From JBDHHQ01 sp039586035 (GTDB lineage: Bacteria > Gemmatimonadota > Gemmatimonadetes > Longimicrobiales > Gaopeijiaceae): a stretch of DNA of 64,000 bases. The stretch spans positions 1 to 64,000 of the forward strand of contig JBDHLD010000010.1 in the NCBI GenBank assembly GCA_039586035.1. The letters run 5' to 3'. The notes below the pieces were generated by a model, which had not been told where the DNA came from, did not search any database, and worked only from the letters and a program-made list of their open reading frames with translations. The translations under genes were made by a program, and so were the position numbers. This document shows, one piece after another, positions 49,133 to 58,536 of the stretch (position 1 is the first letter of the stretch; the number at the start of each line of letters is the position of its first letter).

Positions 49133-50320
49133 ATGGATTCGCGTAGCAAGCCCGCAGGTGGTCCCGGCCCTTCAACGCTCGGCGTTCACGCCGGCTCGCC
49201 TGAGCCGACCGCCGGCGCCCCGGTCGTCGGGCAGCTGTTCCAAAGCGCCACGTTCTTCGGGGGAGGGGACGCGGGAGAGCTGCTGTACACGAGGTACGGC
49301 AACAACCCCAACCAGGTCGCGGTGGGTCAGAAGGTCGCTGCTTTCGAGGGCACCGAATCGGCCATCGCGCTGGGCAGCGGCATGGCCGCGACGGCGCTGA
49401 CGTTCCTGGCTCTGACCCGCTCGGGCGACCACATCGTGGCTTCCCGGCACCTCTACGGAACGACGCGCCAGCTGTTGGCGGAGGAGCTGCCCAGGCGGGG
49501 CATCAACACCACGTTCGTGGATCCCGGCTCGGGCCGCGAGTGGCGGCAGGCGATGCGGCCAAACACCCGGCTCCTCTTTCTCGAGATTCCCACCAACCCG
49601 ACGATGCGCGTGTTCGACCCACGACCGGTGGGTCGCTTGGCAGCCGAAGCCGGCGTCATGCTGGCAGTGGACGCGACTTTCGCATCGCCGATCAACTTCC
49701 ACGGCAAGGAGCACGGTGTCGACATCGTGATCCACAGCGCCTCGAAGTACCTGGGTGGACACTCCGACCTGATTGCGGGGGTGGTGGCCGGGGAGCGCTC
49801 GCTGATCAGCGAGGTGCAGCACATGCTGAAGCTCTACGGACCCGCCCTGGACCCCCACGCGGCCTGGCTCCTCGAGCGCGGCCTCAAGACGCTGCCGCTG
49901 CGCATGGAGCGCCACAATCGGAACGGACAGGCGCTGGCCGAGTGGTTCGAGGCCCAGACCGAGGTCGAGCGTGTGCTGTACCCTGGCTTGCCGAGTCACC
50001 CCGACCACGCCCTGGCCGCCGAGATCCTCAACGGGTTCGGGGGGATGGTCGGCGTGCAGCTCGAGGGTGGTGGCGCTGTGGCTGACGCGTTTTGCGCCTC
50101 GCTGGCGGTGGCACTGCAGGCCCCCAGCCTGGGCGGTGTGGAGACGCTCGTCTCCCAACCTCGCCACACCTCGCACGTGTCACTCAGCGCACCCGAGCGC
50201 GCGGCGCAAGGGCTCCCCGACGGCTTCGTCCGCGTCTCGGTGGGGGTGGAGGATCCGGAGGATTTGATCGCGGACTTCCGACAGGCGTTGGACGCGCTCA
50301 AGACCAGCGCGGTGGCATAG
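49133..50320 (+). CDS. Cys/Met metabolism PLP enzyme (cystathionine gamma-synthase/lyase type)
   Basis: 395 residues. The PLP fold type I trans-sulfuration family is clear: STLGVHAGSPEP at the start, YTRYGNNPNQVAVGQKVAAFEGTE, SGMAATALTFLAL, LEIPTNPTMRVFD, VDATFASP, and the Schiff-base Lys205 in HSASKYLGGHSD. The ending SLGGVETLVSQPRHTSH is also typical. Whether it acts as synthase, beta/gamma-lyase or O-acetylhomoserine sulfhydrylase cannot be told from these motifs. The ATG at 49133 is picked because upstream in-frame sequence is not conserved. The acylase gene follows after 22 bases. Confidence 0.9.
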   Translation: MDSRSKPAGGPGPSTLGVHAGSPEPTAGAPVVGQLFQSATFFGGGDAGELLYTRYGNNPNQVAVGQKVAAFEGTESAIALGSGMAATALTFLALTRSGDHIVASRHLYGTTRQLLAEELPRRGINTTFVDPGSGREWRQAMRPNTRLLFLEIPTNPTMRVFDPRPVGRLAAEAGVMLAVDATFASPINFHGKEHGVDIVIHSASKYLGGHSDLIAGVVAGERSLISEVQHMLKLYGPALDPHAAWLLERGLKTLPLRMERHNRNGQALAEWFEAQTEVERVLYPGLPSHPDHALAAEILNGFGGMVGVQLEGGGAVADAFCASLAVALQAPSLGGVETLVSQPRHTSHVSLSAPERAAQGLPDGFVRVSVGVEDPEDLIADFRQALDALKTSAVA

Positions 50321-50342
50321 GTACCGTAGTCGGGGCGATCCA

Positions 50343-52694
50343 ATGAAACGGTTCCTGAAGGGTGCGGCGATGCTGTTGATGGCGGGCGCCGTCGTCGCGA
50401 CCTGGTATGTGCACGAGCTCCGCTCCGGGCCTGGCCCCCGCACCGCGGACGTGGTCGTGACGGGGGTGAGTGGTCCGGTGGAGGTGCTCCGGGACTCTCT
50501 CGGGGTTCCCCACATCTGGGCCGAGACCGTGGAGGACGCCTTCTACGCGCAGGGGTACCTCCACGCTTCCGACCGCCTCTGGCAGATGGAGCTGTTCCGG
50601 AGGACCGCTACCGGCACGCTGAGCGAGGTTCTGGGCGAGGCCGCCCTGCCTGCCGACCGGTTCCTCCGGACGTTGGGCCTCTCCCAGGCCGCCGAGCGGT
50701 CCCTTCAAGCCGTCGATCCCGAGACGCGCCAGGGACTGGAGGCCTACAGCCGGGGAGTGAACGCGGCAGTGGAGGGGTGGCGTGGTCCGTTGCCGCCCGA
50801 GTTCGTTCTCCTGCGGGCCCGACCTGGCCAGTGGTTGCCCCATAGCAGCACGGCCATGGAGAAGATCATGGCCTGGGACCTGGCAGAGTACGGCACGAGC
50901 TTGACGCTGGCCCGAGCCCGGGAGTCGCTGTCCGACGAGGACTGGGCGCTGGTGCGGCCGGAATACCCGGAGTGGGGCGTCACGATCGTGGGCGACGCGC
51001 CTCCTCCGGAGCGTCGTCAGAGCGGTTCGGCGGGGCCTCCGTCCCGGGACCGTGTCTCGGCGAGCCTGCTTTCGGCGGCGGAGATCCCGGAGTTGGCACA
51101 GACGCTGCTCGACGCTGCCAGCACGGTACGTGCGTCCAACTCGTGGGTTCTGGGCGGGGCGCGGAGTCGGTCCGGCAAGCCCCTCCTGGCCAACGACATG
51201 CACCTGGGCCTCAACCATCCGAACATCTGGTACCTGGTCGGGCTCCACGCGCCGGGCATGGACGTGGTGGGCATGAGCCTACCCGGCTCTCCCGGCGTCG
51301 TCGCCGGCCACAGCCGTGCCGTCGCCTGGGGATTCACCAACGCCACGGTGGACGATTCGGACTTCTTCATCGAGCGCCTGGATCCGGCCGACTCCTCCCG
51401 CTACCTGACGCCGGACGGGTCCGAGGCGTTCCGGGTACGGCGCGAGCTGATCCGTTTGAAGGACGGCCGCCTCGACACGCTAATCGTCCGTGAGACCCGG
51501 CATGGGCCCGTCATCACCCCGGTGGAGTCCCGGGCCGGCCCGGACCTCCTGGCCTTCTCCTGGGTCGCCCACCATCCGGCCACGACCGCTCAGGCCATCC
51601 CAGCCATGAACCAGGCGACCACGGCGGCGGAGTTCGTCGAGGCGCTGGAGGTCTTCTCGAATCCCCACCAGAACGTCGTGTTCGCGGACACGGCCGGCGC
51701 GTGGGGATACTGGATGGTCGGCCGGGTCCCGCTGCGGCGCTCCGGGGCGCCGCCTTACCTACCCGTCCCCGGTTGGACGGGCGAGTACGACTGGGAGGGT
51801 TGGCTGGCGTTCGATGAGCACCCCCATGTGCTGAGCCCGTCGAAGGGCTACGTCGCCACCGCCAATAACCGGCAGAGCTGGTCGCCAGGCTCGGAGCGCG
51901 TCACCGACGGGACGTGGGCGTCACCATACAGGGCGCAGAGGATCTCGGAGCTCATCGAGGCCAACGGCCGCCACGACGCGGAATCGATGCGCGCCATTCA
52001 GATGGACGTGCGGAGCGCCTTCGTGGAGCGATACCGAGCCGCGGCCGCCGAGGCCTTCCGGGCGGCCGGCGCCGATTCGCTCGCCGGAGCCCTGGAGGCC
52101 TGGGACGGCGAGGCGCGGCAAGACAGTCGGGAGGCCACGCTCTTCTTCAGCTGGATCGAGCAGGTTCGGGCTTCCCTGCGCCGCGCGGCCTATGGCGAAG
52201 ACCGGGGCTACATGCCCATGAGGGCGGTGGCCCGAGCGCTGGACGGAGCGGTGCAGGAGAGCGCGGAGCTGGCCAGGGCGGCAGCCGAGGAGTCGCTGGG
52301 GCAGCCCTCCATGCCGTGGGGTGAGGCGCACCAGCTCACGTTCGGTCACCCGCTCGCAGGGGTTCCCGTAGTGAGCTCGCTTCTGGGCTTCGGGAAGGGG
52401 CCGCTGCCGCGCGAAGGCTCACCCCACGCAGTGAACGTCGCCGGCTACAGCGGGTCTCGACCCCCATTCCGGGTCACTCATGGCCCCAGTCAGCGGCATG
52501 TCGTAGACATGGCCGACCCGGACGGGACCGGGGGCTTCATGCTTCCGGGCGGGCAGTCCGGGCTGCCGGACCATCCTCACAGTTGGGATCAGCTGGAGCG
52601 GTGGCAGCGTGGCGAGCTCTGGCGGTTGCCGCTGGCCCGGGATGTCGTGGAGACGCGCACGGTGAGTCGTTTCCGCCTGGTTCCGGAAGGGTAG
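50343..52694 (+). CDS. Penicillin-acylase family N-terminal nucleophile hydrolase
   Basis: 783 residues. A signal or anchor segment (MLLMAGAVVATWYVHEL) sends it to the periplasm. The alpha part (about 35-264) has VLRDSLGVPHIWAETVEDAF and QGYLHASDRLWQMELFRR. Autocleavage should free Ser265 of the SNSW motif as the new N-terminal nucleophile of the beta chain. GGARSRSGKPLLANDMHLGL and NQNV-type residues (NPHQNVVFADTAG) follow. Natural substrates may be acyl-homoserine lactones or other N-acyl amides rather than penicillin. It likely shares a transcript with the PLP enzyme. Confidence 0.92.
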   Translation: MKRFLKGAAMLLMAGAVVATWYVHELRSGPGPRTADVVVTGVSGPVEVLRDSLGVPHIWAETVEDAFYAQGYLHASDRLWQMELFRRTATGTLSEVLGEAALPADRFLRTLGLSQAAERSLQAVDPETRQGLEAYSRGVNAAVEGWRGPLPPEFVLLRARPGQWLPHSSTAMEKIMAWDLAEYGTSLTLARARESLSDEDWALVRPEYPEWGVTIVGDAPPPERRQSGSAGPPSRDRVSASLLSAAEIPELAQTLLDAASTVRASNSWVLGGARSRSGKPLLANDMHLGLNHPNIWYLVGLHAPGMDVVGMSLPGSPGVVAGHSRAVAWGFTNATVDDSDFFIERLDPADSSRYLTPDGSEAFRVRRELIRLKDGRLDTLIVRETRHGPVITPVESRAGPDLLAFSWVAHHPATTAQAIPAMNQATTAAEFVEALEVFSNPHQNVVFADTAGAWGYWMVGRVPLRRSGAPPYLPVPGWTGEYDWEGWLAFDEHPHVLSPSKGYVATANNRQSWSPGSERVTDGTWASPYRAQRISELIEANGRHDAESMRAIQMDVRSAFVERYRAAAAEAFRAAGADSLAGALEAWDGEARQDSREATLFFSWIEQVRASLRRAAYGEDRGYMPMRAVARALDGAVQESAELARAAAEESLGQPSMPWGEAHQLTFGHPLAGVPVVSSLLGFGKGPLPREGSPHAVNVAGYSGSRPPFRVTHGPSQRHVVDMADPDGTGGFMLPGGQSGLPDHPHSWDQLERWQRGELWRLPLARDVVETRTVSRFRLVPEG

Positions 52695-52732
52695 GCGCGA
52701 ACGCCCTCGCCGCGCTCCTCCGATCCGTGCCG

Positions 52733-53722
52733 TCAAAACGACAGCAGGGCGCGCACCGCGTCCATGACCTCCTCGGGACCTGCGTCGGGCAGCCCGACTT
52801 CCCGCCCCTTCGGACCCGTCGCGGTGCGGTCGGAGACCCGCTGGATTGCCCGATAAGGGCCCAGATGGGCATACGGAAACCACACCGCGGGGTCGTTCTC
52901 GCCACCGATCAAGGCAACCGTCGGGACACGCAGGGCGACGGCGGCGTGTACTACGCCGCCGTCGTTCCCCACGAACAGCCGCCCCCAGCTCAGGACGGAA
53001 AAGAGATCCCGGAGACCCATGGTGGGGAGGGGAGTCACATCTCCTGGGCAGCGGGAGGCCACATCGTGGGCAAGGGCTTCGGCCCCAGGCGGCGTCACGA
53101 CGTGGATGCGGCAACCCGGGCGGTGCTCCTCGAGGAGCGAAACGAGGCGGGGCCAGCGGTCGGTGGGCCACACGCGGCAGGGCCACGAAGCGCCGGGGTG
53201 CACGAAGATCTCGTCGCGGCCCGCATCCAGTCCATACCGGGTGCGTGCCGTGTGTCGCTCCGCCTCCGTAACGTGGATTCGGGTCGGCCGCTGTGGCGTA
53301 GGCCCCAGCAGGGGCACGAGCTTGTCCAGATGAAGGGCGATCTGGGAGACGCCCGGATCAGCCCTCCGGTGCTCGAACACCCACGACCGAATGCCCCGGT
53401 TCGTCCCGACGGAGTGCCTGGGGCTACAAAGGCGGACGAGGACCGCGGACCGCGGACCCGCGAACAGATCGAAGAACCAGTCCACCCGGGGACGTCGCAG
53501 GGCTCGCACGGCACGCAAGGTGTCCCGGACTCCGGCGCCCTTGGGAAGCGTCAGAACCCGGTCCACGCGCGGATGGCGCTGGAGGACCGGGGCGAAGGCC
53601 TCCTCGGTCAGGTACTCGAGAGACGCCTCCGGGTAGGCGTCCCCAAGGGCGTCGAGCACGGGCGTGGTCAGGATCACGTCGCCCAGGTGGCGTAGGCGAG
53701 AGACCACAATCCGCCGGATCAT
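52733..53722 (-). CDS. Family 9 glycosyltransferase (heptosyltransferase-like)
   Basis: 329 residues. It opens IRRIVVSRLRHLGDVILTTPVLDAL, the GT9 start. FVHPGASWPCRVWPTDRWPRLV is the nucleotide-sugar block, and FVGNDGGVVHAAVALRVPTVALIGGENDP is the C-terminal GT9 signature. It is closer to WaaC/RfaQ-like members than to the WaaF-like protein at 44.3 kb, and it lacks that protein's C-terminal Cys cluster. It probably adds a heptose or other sugar to LPS. It stands alone on the minus strand between an acylase gene and a dehydrogenase gene. Confidence 0.88.
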   Translation of the reverse strand: MIRRIVVSRLRHLGDVILTTPVLDALGDAYPEASLEYLTEEAFAPVLQRHPRVDRVLTLPKGAGVRDTLRAVRALRRPRVDWFFDLFAGPRSAVLVRLCSPRHSVGTNRGIRSWVFEHRRADPGVSQIALHLDKLVPLLGPTPQRPTRIHVTEAERHTARTRYGLDAGRDEIFVHPGASWPCRVWPTDRWPRLVSLLEEHRPGCRIHVVTPPGAEALAHDVASRCPGDVTPLPTMGLRDLFSVLSWGRLFVGNDGGVVHAAVALRVPTVALIGGENDPAVWFPYAHLGPYRAIQRVSDRTATGPKGREVGLPDAGPEEVMDAVRALLSF

Positions 53723-53804
53723 CGGGTCGATCGGCCCCTATGCCGCCGCGTGGAGCCTCGGGGCTCTCGGCGCGAGGCCCTGCGCGACGGTAGGCCGAGC
53801 TTCG

Positions 53805-55430
<1,626 letters not shown>

Positions 55431-55622
55431 GATACCGATTGGATTCGGGGATCGGATGACGGAGGCCACGTCTTTCCGCGGCGCTCCCGAACGGTGGCTC
55501 GAAGGCCGGGTCGGAGACGCCCCGGGGAAGCGCGGCGGCCGGAATCTGTTAGGAGAACGGGGCGGTGGCAAGCGCCACGGCACACGCGCGCACGACGTCC
55601 CGTGAAGGCGCCCTTTACCACG

Positions 55623-55651
55623 TTGAACGCCTTATCAAGAATGACTATACT
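55623..55651 (+). promoter_or_regulatory. Strong sigma-70 promoter for the NFU gene
   Basis: TTGAAC at 55623-55628 and TATACT at 55646-55651 with an ideal 17-base spacer. The area is clearly AT-rich against the GC background. RNA should start near 55658, about 47 bases before the ATG. Confidence 0.7.
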
Positions 55652-55660
55652 TCTCAAGAA
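55635..55660 (+). promoter_or_regulatory. Paired TCAAGAA direct repeats flanking the -10 box
   Basis: TCAAGAA occurs at 55635-55641 and again at 55654-55660, 19 bases apart, close to two helical turns, with the -10 box between them. That placement suits a repressor binding one face of the DNA. An Fe-S-sensing regulator would make sense for an Fe-S gene, but no known operator is matched. Confidence 0.3.
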
Positions 55661-55704
55661 GGCACGGTCAGCACGGGGCCCGCGCCGGAGGAGCGCCGGA
55701 CGGC

Positions 55705-55935
55705 ATGACGAGCCAGGAGAAGATCGTCGAGGTGATCGACAGCCTCCGCCCCTATATCCAGGCGGACGGGGGGGACGTTGAGTTTCTGGACTTCAACGAG
55801 CAGGCCGGCGTGGTCCAGGTCCGCCTCATGGGTGCGTGCGAGTCGTGTCCGATCTCGATGATGACGCTCAAGGAAGGCCTGGAGAAGCGGATCAAGAGCA
55901 ACGTGCCCAGCGTCACCGAGGTTCTGGCCGTCTGA
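55705..55935 (+). CDS. nfuA: NFU-domain iron-sulfur cluster carrier
   Basis: 76 residues, a free-standing NifU C-terminal domain. It opens with a helix (KIVEVIDSLRPYIQADGGDVEFLDF), then strands, then the cluster-binding Cys45 and Cys48 in GACESCPISMMTLKEGLE. It should carry a 4Fe-4S cluster between two monomers and hand it to client enzymes. No SufBCD, IscS or A-type carrier is in the window. It has its own strong promoter and a terminator right after it, so it is mainly expressed alone, with the Mrp gene 123 bases downstream. Confidence 0.92.
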   Translation: MTSQEKIVEVIDSLRPYIQADGGDVEFLDFNEQAGVVQVRLMGACESCPISMMTLKEGLEKRIKSNVPSVTEVLAV

Positions 55936-55960
55936 CCGGCAGTTGGCCGTCCATGTCAGA

Positions 55961-55996
55961 GCGCTCTACCTCTCCGGGGAGAGCGCCTTTTCTTTG
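55961..55996 (+). terminator. Rho-independent terminator after the NFU gene
   Basis: GCGCTCT at 55961-55967 pairs perfectly with AGAGCGC at 55980-55986. A T-rich stretch, CTTTTCTTTG, follows at 55987-55996. It is the clearest intrinsic terminator in the window and separates nfuA from the Mrp gene. The remainder of the gap up to 56058 shows no clear promoter. Confidence 0.72.
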
Positions 55997-56058
55997 CTCT
56001 ACCGAAACTCTCCCATAGAGCGCACAGCGAACGTCAACCGATTCGGGCGAGACCAACC

Positions 56059-57183
56059 ATGAGTACTGAAGCGCTCAGACAGTCCGTCGAGAAGGCACTC
56101 TCGGCCATCTCCCACGATCCTTCGGGCATGGACCTCGTGACCGCCGGTCATGTTCAGAACCTGGAGGTGGGTCCGGAGGGGGCGGTGCGCTTCTCCTTCG
56201 TGCTTCGTCCCGAGGATCCGAGTAGCCTGGTTCGAGAGGCCCGCAGTGCAGTGGAGGCGGTGGCTGGAGTTTCGTCGGTCAAGCTCAACGTTCAGCTGCC
56301 GCAGGCCGGAGCGCCGGCCGTTGCGGAGGTGCCTGCGGCCCCTCCCGCTCGGGGCTTGGCTCCGGGGTCGGTGCCCGCTCCGACGCCCCGTCCGGGGATC
56401 CTCCCGGACGTGCGCCACGTCGTGGCCATCAGCTCGGGCAAGGGCGGAGTGGGCAAGTCCATGACCGCGACCAACCTGGCGGCGGCGGCCGCGGCACGGG
56501 GGCTCAGCGTGGGACTCCTCGACGCGGATATCTACGGTCCCGACATTCCCCTGATGTTCGGTGAGGACCGCCGGCCCAGCGTCACCGGCCCGAAGGGCCA
56601 GGAGCTCATCGAGCCGCTCCGCGCCCATGGAGTCCGGCTGATGAGCCTGGGCTTCCTCCTCGAAAAAGAGCAACCCGCCATCATGCGGGGGCCCCTCATC
56701 TCGGGGATCCTCCGACAGTTCATCGAGCAGGTGGCCTGGGGACCGCTCGACCTGCTGTTGGTGGACATGCCTCCCGGGACGGGCGACGCACAGCTCTCCC
56801 TGGTGCAGACGATCGACCTGGAGGGCGCGGTGATGGTCACGACCCCACAGGACGTCTCGACCGGAGACGTGCGCCGCGCCATTCGAATGTTCGAGCGGGT
56901 GAATACCCGGGTACTCGGCATCGTGGAGAACATGGCGGGGCATCAGTGCCCCCACTGCGGAGAATCGGTGGACATTTTCGGGCACGGCGGAGGAGAGCGT
57001 CTGGCGAAGGAGATGTCGGTTCCGTTCCTCGGGCGCGTCCCGCTCGACACCGCGGTACGCACGGCCGGCGACGACGGAGTGCCGTCGGTGGTGTCCGCGC
57101 CCAACTCTCCGGCGGGTCGGGCGCTGGACGAGGTAGCCGGCGCGCTGCTCGAAGCCCTGGGGGCCGTCGCGGGGGCGACGTGA
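56059..57183 (+). CDS. mrp: Mrp/ApbC iron-sulfur carrier ATPase
   Basis: 374 residues. An N-terminal MIP18 (DUF59) domain (about 1-80) is joined by a Pro/Ala linker to a MinD-like P-loop ATPase. The deviant Walker A GKGGVGKS is at 127-134; LLDADIYGPDIPLMFG and LLVDMPPGTGDAQLS follow. Cys297 and Cys300 in QCPHCGE form the cluster site of a dimer. It delivers 4Fe-4S clusters to target enzymes in an ATP-dependent manner. The next small gene begins inside its stop codon (GTGA), implying coupled translation. Confidence 0.95.
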   Translation: MSTEALRQSVEKALSAISHDPSGMDLVTAGHVQNLEVGPEGAVRFSFVLRPEDPSSLVREARSAVEAVAGVSSVKLNVQLPQAGAPAVAEVPAAPPARGLAPGSVPAPTPRPGILPDVRHVVAISSGKGGVGKSMTATNLAAAAAARGLSVGLLDADIYGPDIPLMFGEDRRPSVTGPKGQELIEPLRAHGVRLMSLGFLLEKEQPAIMRGPLISGILRQFIEQVAWGPLDLLLVDMPPGTGDAQLSLVQTIDLEGAVMVTTPQDVSTGDVRRAIRMFERVNTRVLGIVENMAGHQCPHCGESVDIFGHGGGERLAKEMSVPFLGRVPLDTAVRTAGDDGVPSVVSAPNSPAGRALDEVAGALLEALGAVAGAT

Positions 57184-57398
57184 GGCCGCGCTTCGGGCCG
57201 CGCCCCTCGCGGACGGAGCTGCTTTCCCGCCCGCTGCACGTGACCGTGCGTGACTATCCTGAGACGCTGCCGGCCCTCCGTCGGGCGGGGGTCTCTCTGA
57301 CGGACGGAGGTGCCACCTCGCTAGAAGCGATGGTCGGCGGCGATTCTCCCCTGGTCGACGAGCTCGTGGAGGCGGTGGCCTGGCGGCCGAGCGCCTAG
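57180..57398 (+). CDS. Small DUF542/DUF1858-like protein without cysteines
   Basis: 72 residues from a GTG that overlaps the Mrp stop. Residues 16-50 (LLSRPLHVTVRDYPETLPALR, then RAGVSLTDGGATSLEA) follow the pattern of DUF542/ScdA N-terminal and DUF1858 domains: V-x-x-x-x-x-D-Y-P-x-x, a helix, then G-[IV]-x-x-x-x-G-G-x-x-S-L-E-A. In those proteins a Cys-Cys or CxxC sits where this one has Leu-Thr-Asp, so it should not bind a metal there. Its tie to Mrp suggests an adaptor role in Fe-S handling. The 3' end overlaps the convergent membrane-protein gene by 4 bases. Confidence 0.68.
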   Translation: MRPRFGPRPSRTELLSRPLHVTVRDYPETLPALRRAGVSLTDGGATSLEAMVGGDSPLVDELVEAVAWRPSA

Positions 57399-57628
57399 TC
57401 TCCCCTCTCGAGCCACTGACGGTCGGCTGCCGACAGCCGACGACTGTTCCGACTGTCGATCGCCTTCAGGATTCCCCACCCGATCAGCATGATCACGCCG
57501 ACCTTCAGCAGGAGCGGGATGAGGGCGAAGGCCAGGGTGAACACGGTTCCCACGACGGCGAGCACGACGCCTGCCACGACGAGGGTCACCAGCCCGACCG
57601 CGAAGAAGCTGAGGAGGGCGCCGATCAT
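57395..57628 (-). CDS. Small two-helix membrane protein
   Basis: 77 residues. One long hydrophobic stretch (about 1-52), broken at FALIPLL, makes two membrane helices, followed by a polar tail with Arg/Asp/Glu (RNSRRLSAADRQWLERGD). AGGAG lies about 10 bases before the ATG. There is no family I recognise. It is the last gene of the leftward sigma-factor series, 58 bases after the beta-helix protein gene, and may belong to the same membrane stress response. Confidence 0.68.
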   Translation of the reverse strand: MIGALLSFFAVGLVTLVVAGVVLAVVGTVFTLAFALIPLLLKVGVIMLIGWGILKAIDSRNSRRLSAADRQWLERGD

Positions 57629-57686
57629 CTTTCAATTCTCCTGGCCGGTGGCGGCCGCCTGAGAGTCCGAACCACTGCGCGGCCCC

Positions 57687-58526
57687 TCAGCGCGTCAATG
57701 TGACCGTGAGCTTCCCCAAAGCGGCATCCACATCCACGTCCACCCGACGCTCCGCTTCGTCCCAGTTGGGAGAGTAGTAGGCCTCACCTCGCTTTACGAG
57801 CTCCGGGGCGTCGAGCTTCAAGAGAAACGAGTCCTTGGTCAACCGCACGCCCAGCGTCTCCGGGAAACGAAGCTCGAGCGACCCCAGACCCATGTCGATG
57901 CTCACGTCCGCGTCGCGCTCCCACGCGCCGGCAAAGTCCAGCGTGATGTCGCCCACGCCGGCGTCCAGCTCGATGCGCCGCGCGTTCAGGTTGCCGAGGC
58001 GGCTCGCCTCGAACTGGGCTGCACCCACCTGGAAGCGAGCCAGGCCCAGGGCAACGGGGTTGGACCTGGACACGTCCAGGTTCGTTTCCGACGCGCCGGT
58101 GGCCATCCGCAGGTCGGTCAAGGCGATGCCTCCGAGGTCCACGTCGGCCTTGACCGCTCCGAAGTCGAGCTCGAGGTCCATGGGGACGCCCCGGGCCAGG
58201 TCCAGATCCAAGCTGCCGGCGTCGCCCTTCGTGACGCGAATGTTGTCGCTCGCGCCCTCGATCCCCAGCCGTAGCCGGTTCCCCGTGAGCTCGTTGACGG
58301 GCTCGAACGCCTCCTCGTCGTACCGCAGCTCCATGCGGTAGAGCACGTCGCCGGCGCTCGGCCGCATCCGGAACTCCCCAGCCGCATACTTGACCTCGAC
58401 ATCCAGGGAGCTTTCGTCGGTCAGCTGACGAGAGGTCGTGACGGTTCGCCAGCTCTGGCCCTCCACGCGGTCGGCCATGGGCAGCGCCAACGCCACAAGC
58501 AGCAGCATCCCACTCCACGGGGCCAT
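57687..58526 (-). CDS. Secreted DUF4097/LiaF-like beta-helix (toast-rack) protein
   Basis: 279 residues. A signal peptide (MLLLVALALPMADRVEGQS) is followed by a protein made almost wholly of short beta strands with a D-x-x-x-x-x-G/A periodicity (DLDLARGVPMDLELDFGAVKAD; NARRIELDAGVGDITLDF; VSIDMGLGSLELRFP). This matches the DUF4097/LiaF toast-rack family often coded beside membrane-stress regulators. The ATG at 58526 has AAGGCGG five bases ahead, which favours it over the GTG at 58544. It follows the bactofilin-like gene by 10 bases. Confidence 0.74.
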   Translation of the reverse strand: MAPWSGMLLLVALALPMADRVEGQSWRTVTTSRQLTDESSLDVEVKYAAGEFRMRPSAGDVLYRMELRYDEEAFEPVNELTGNRLRLGIEGASDNIRVTKGDAGSLDLDLARGVPMDLELDFGAVKADVDLGGIALTDLRMATGASETNLDVSRSNPVALGLARFQVGAAQFEASRLGNLNARRIELDAGVGDITLDFAGAWERDADVSIDMGLGSLELRFPETLGVRLTKDSFLLKLDAPELVKRGEAYYSPNWDEAERRVDVDVDAALGKLTVTLTR

Positions 58527-58536
58527 GATCCGCCTT

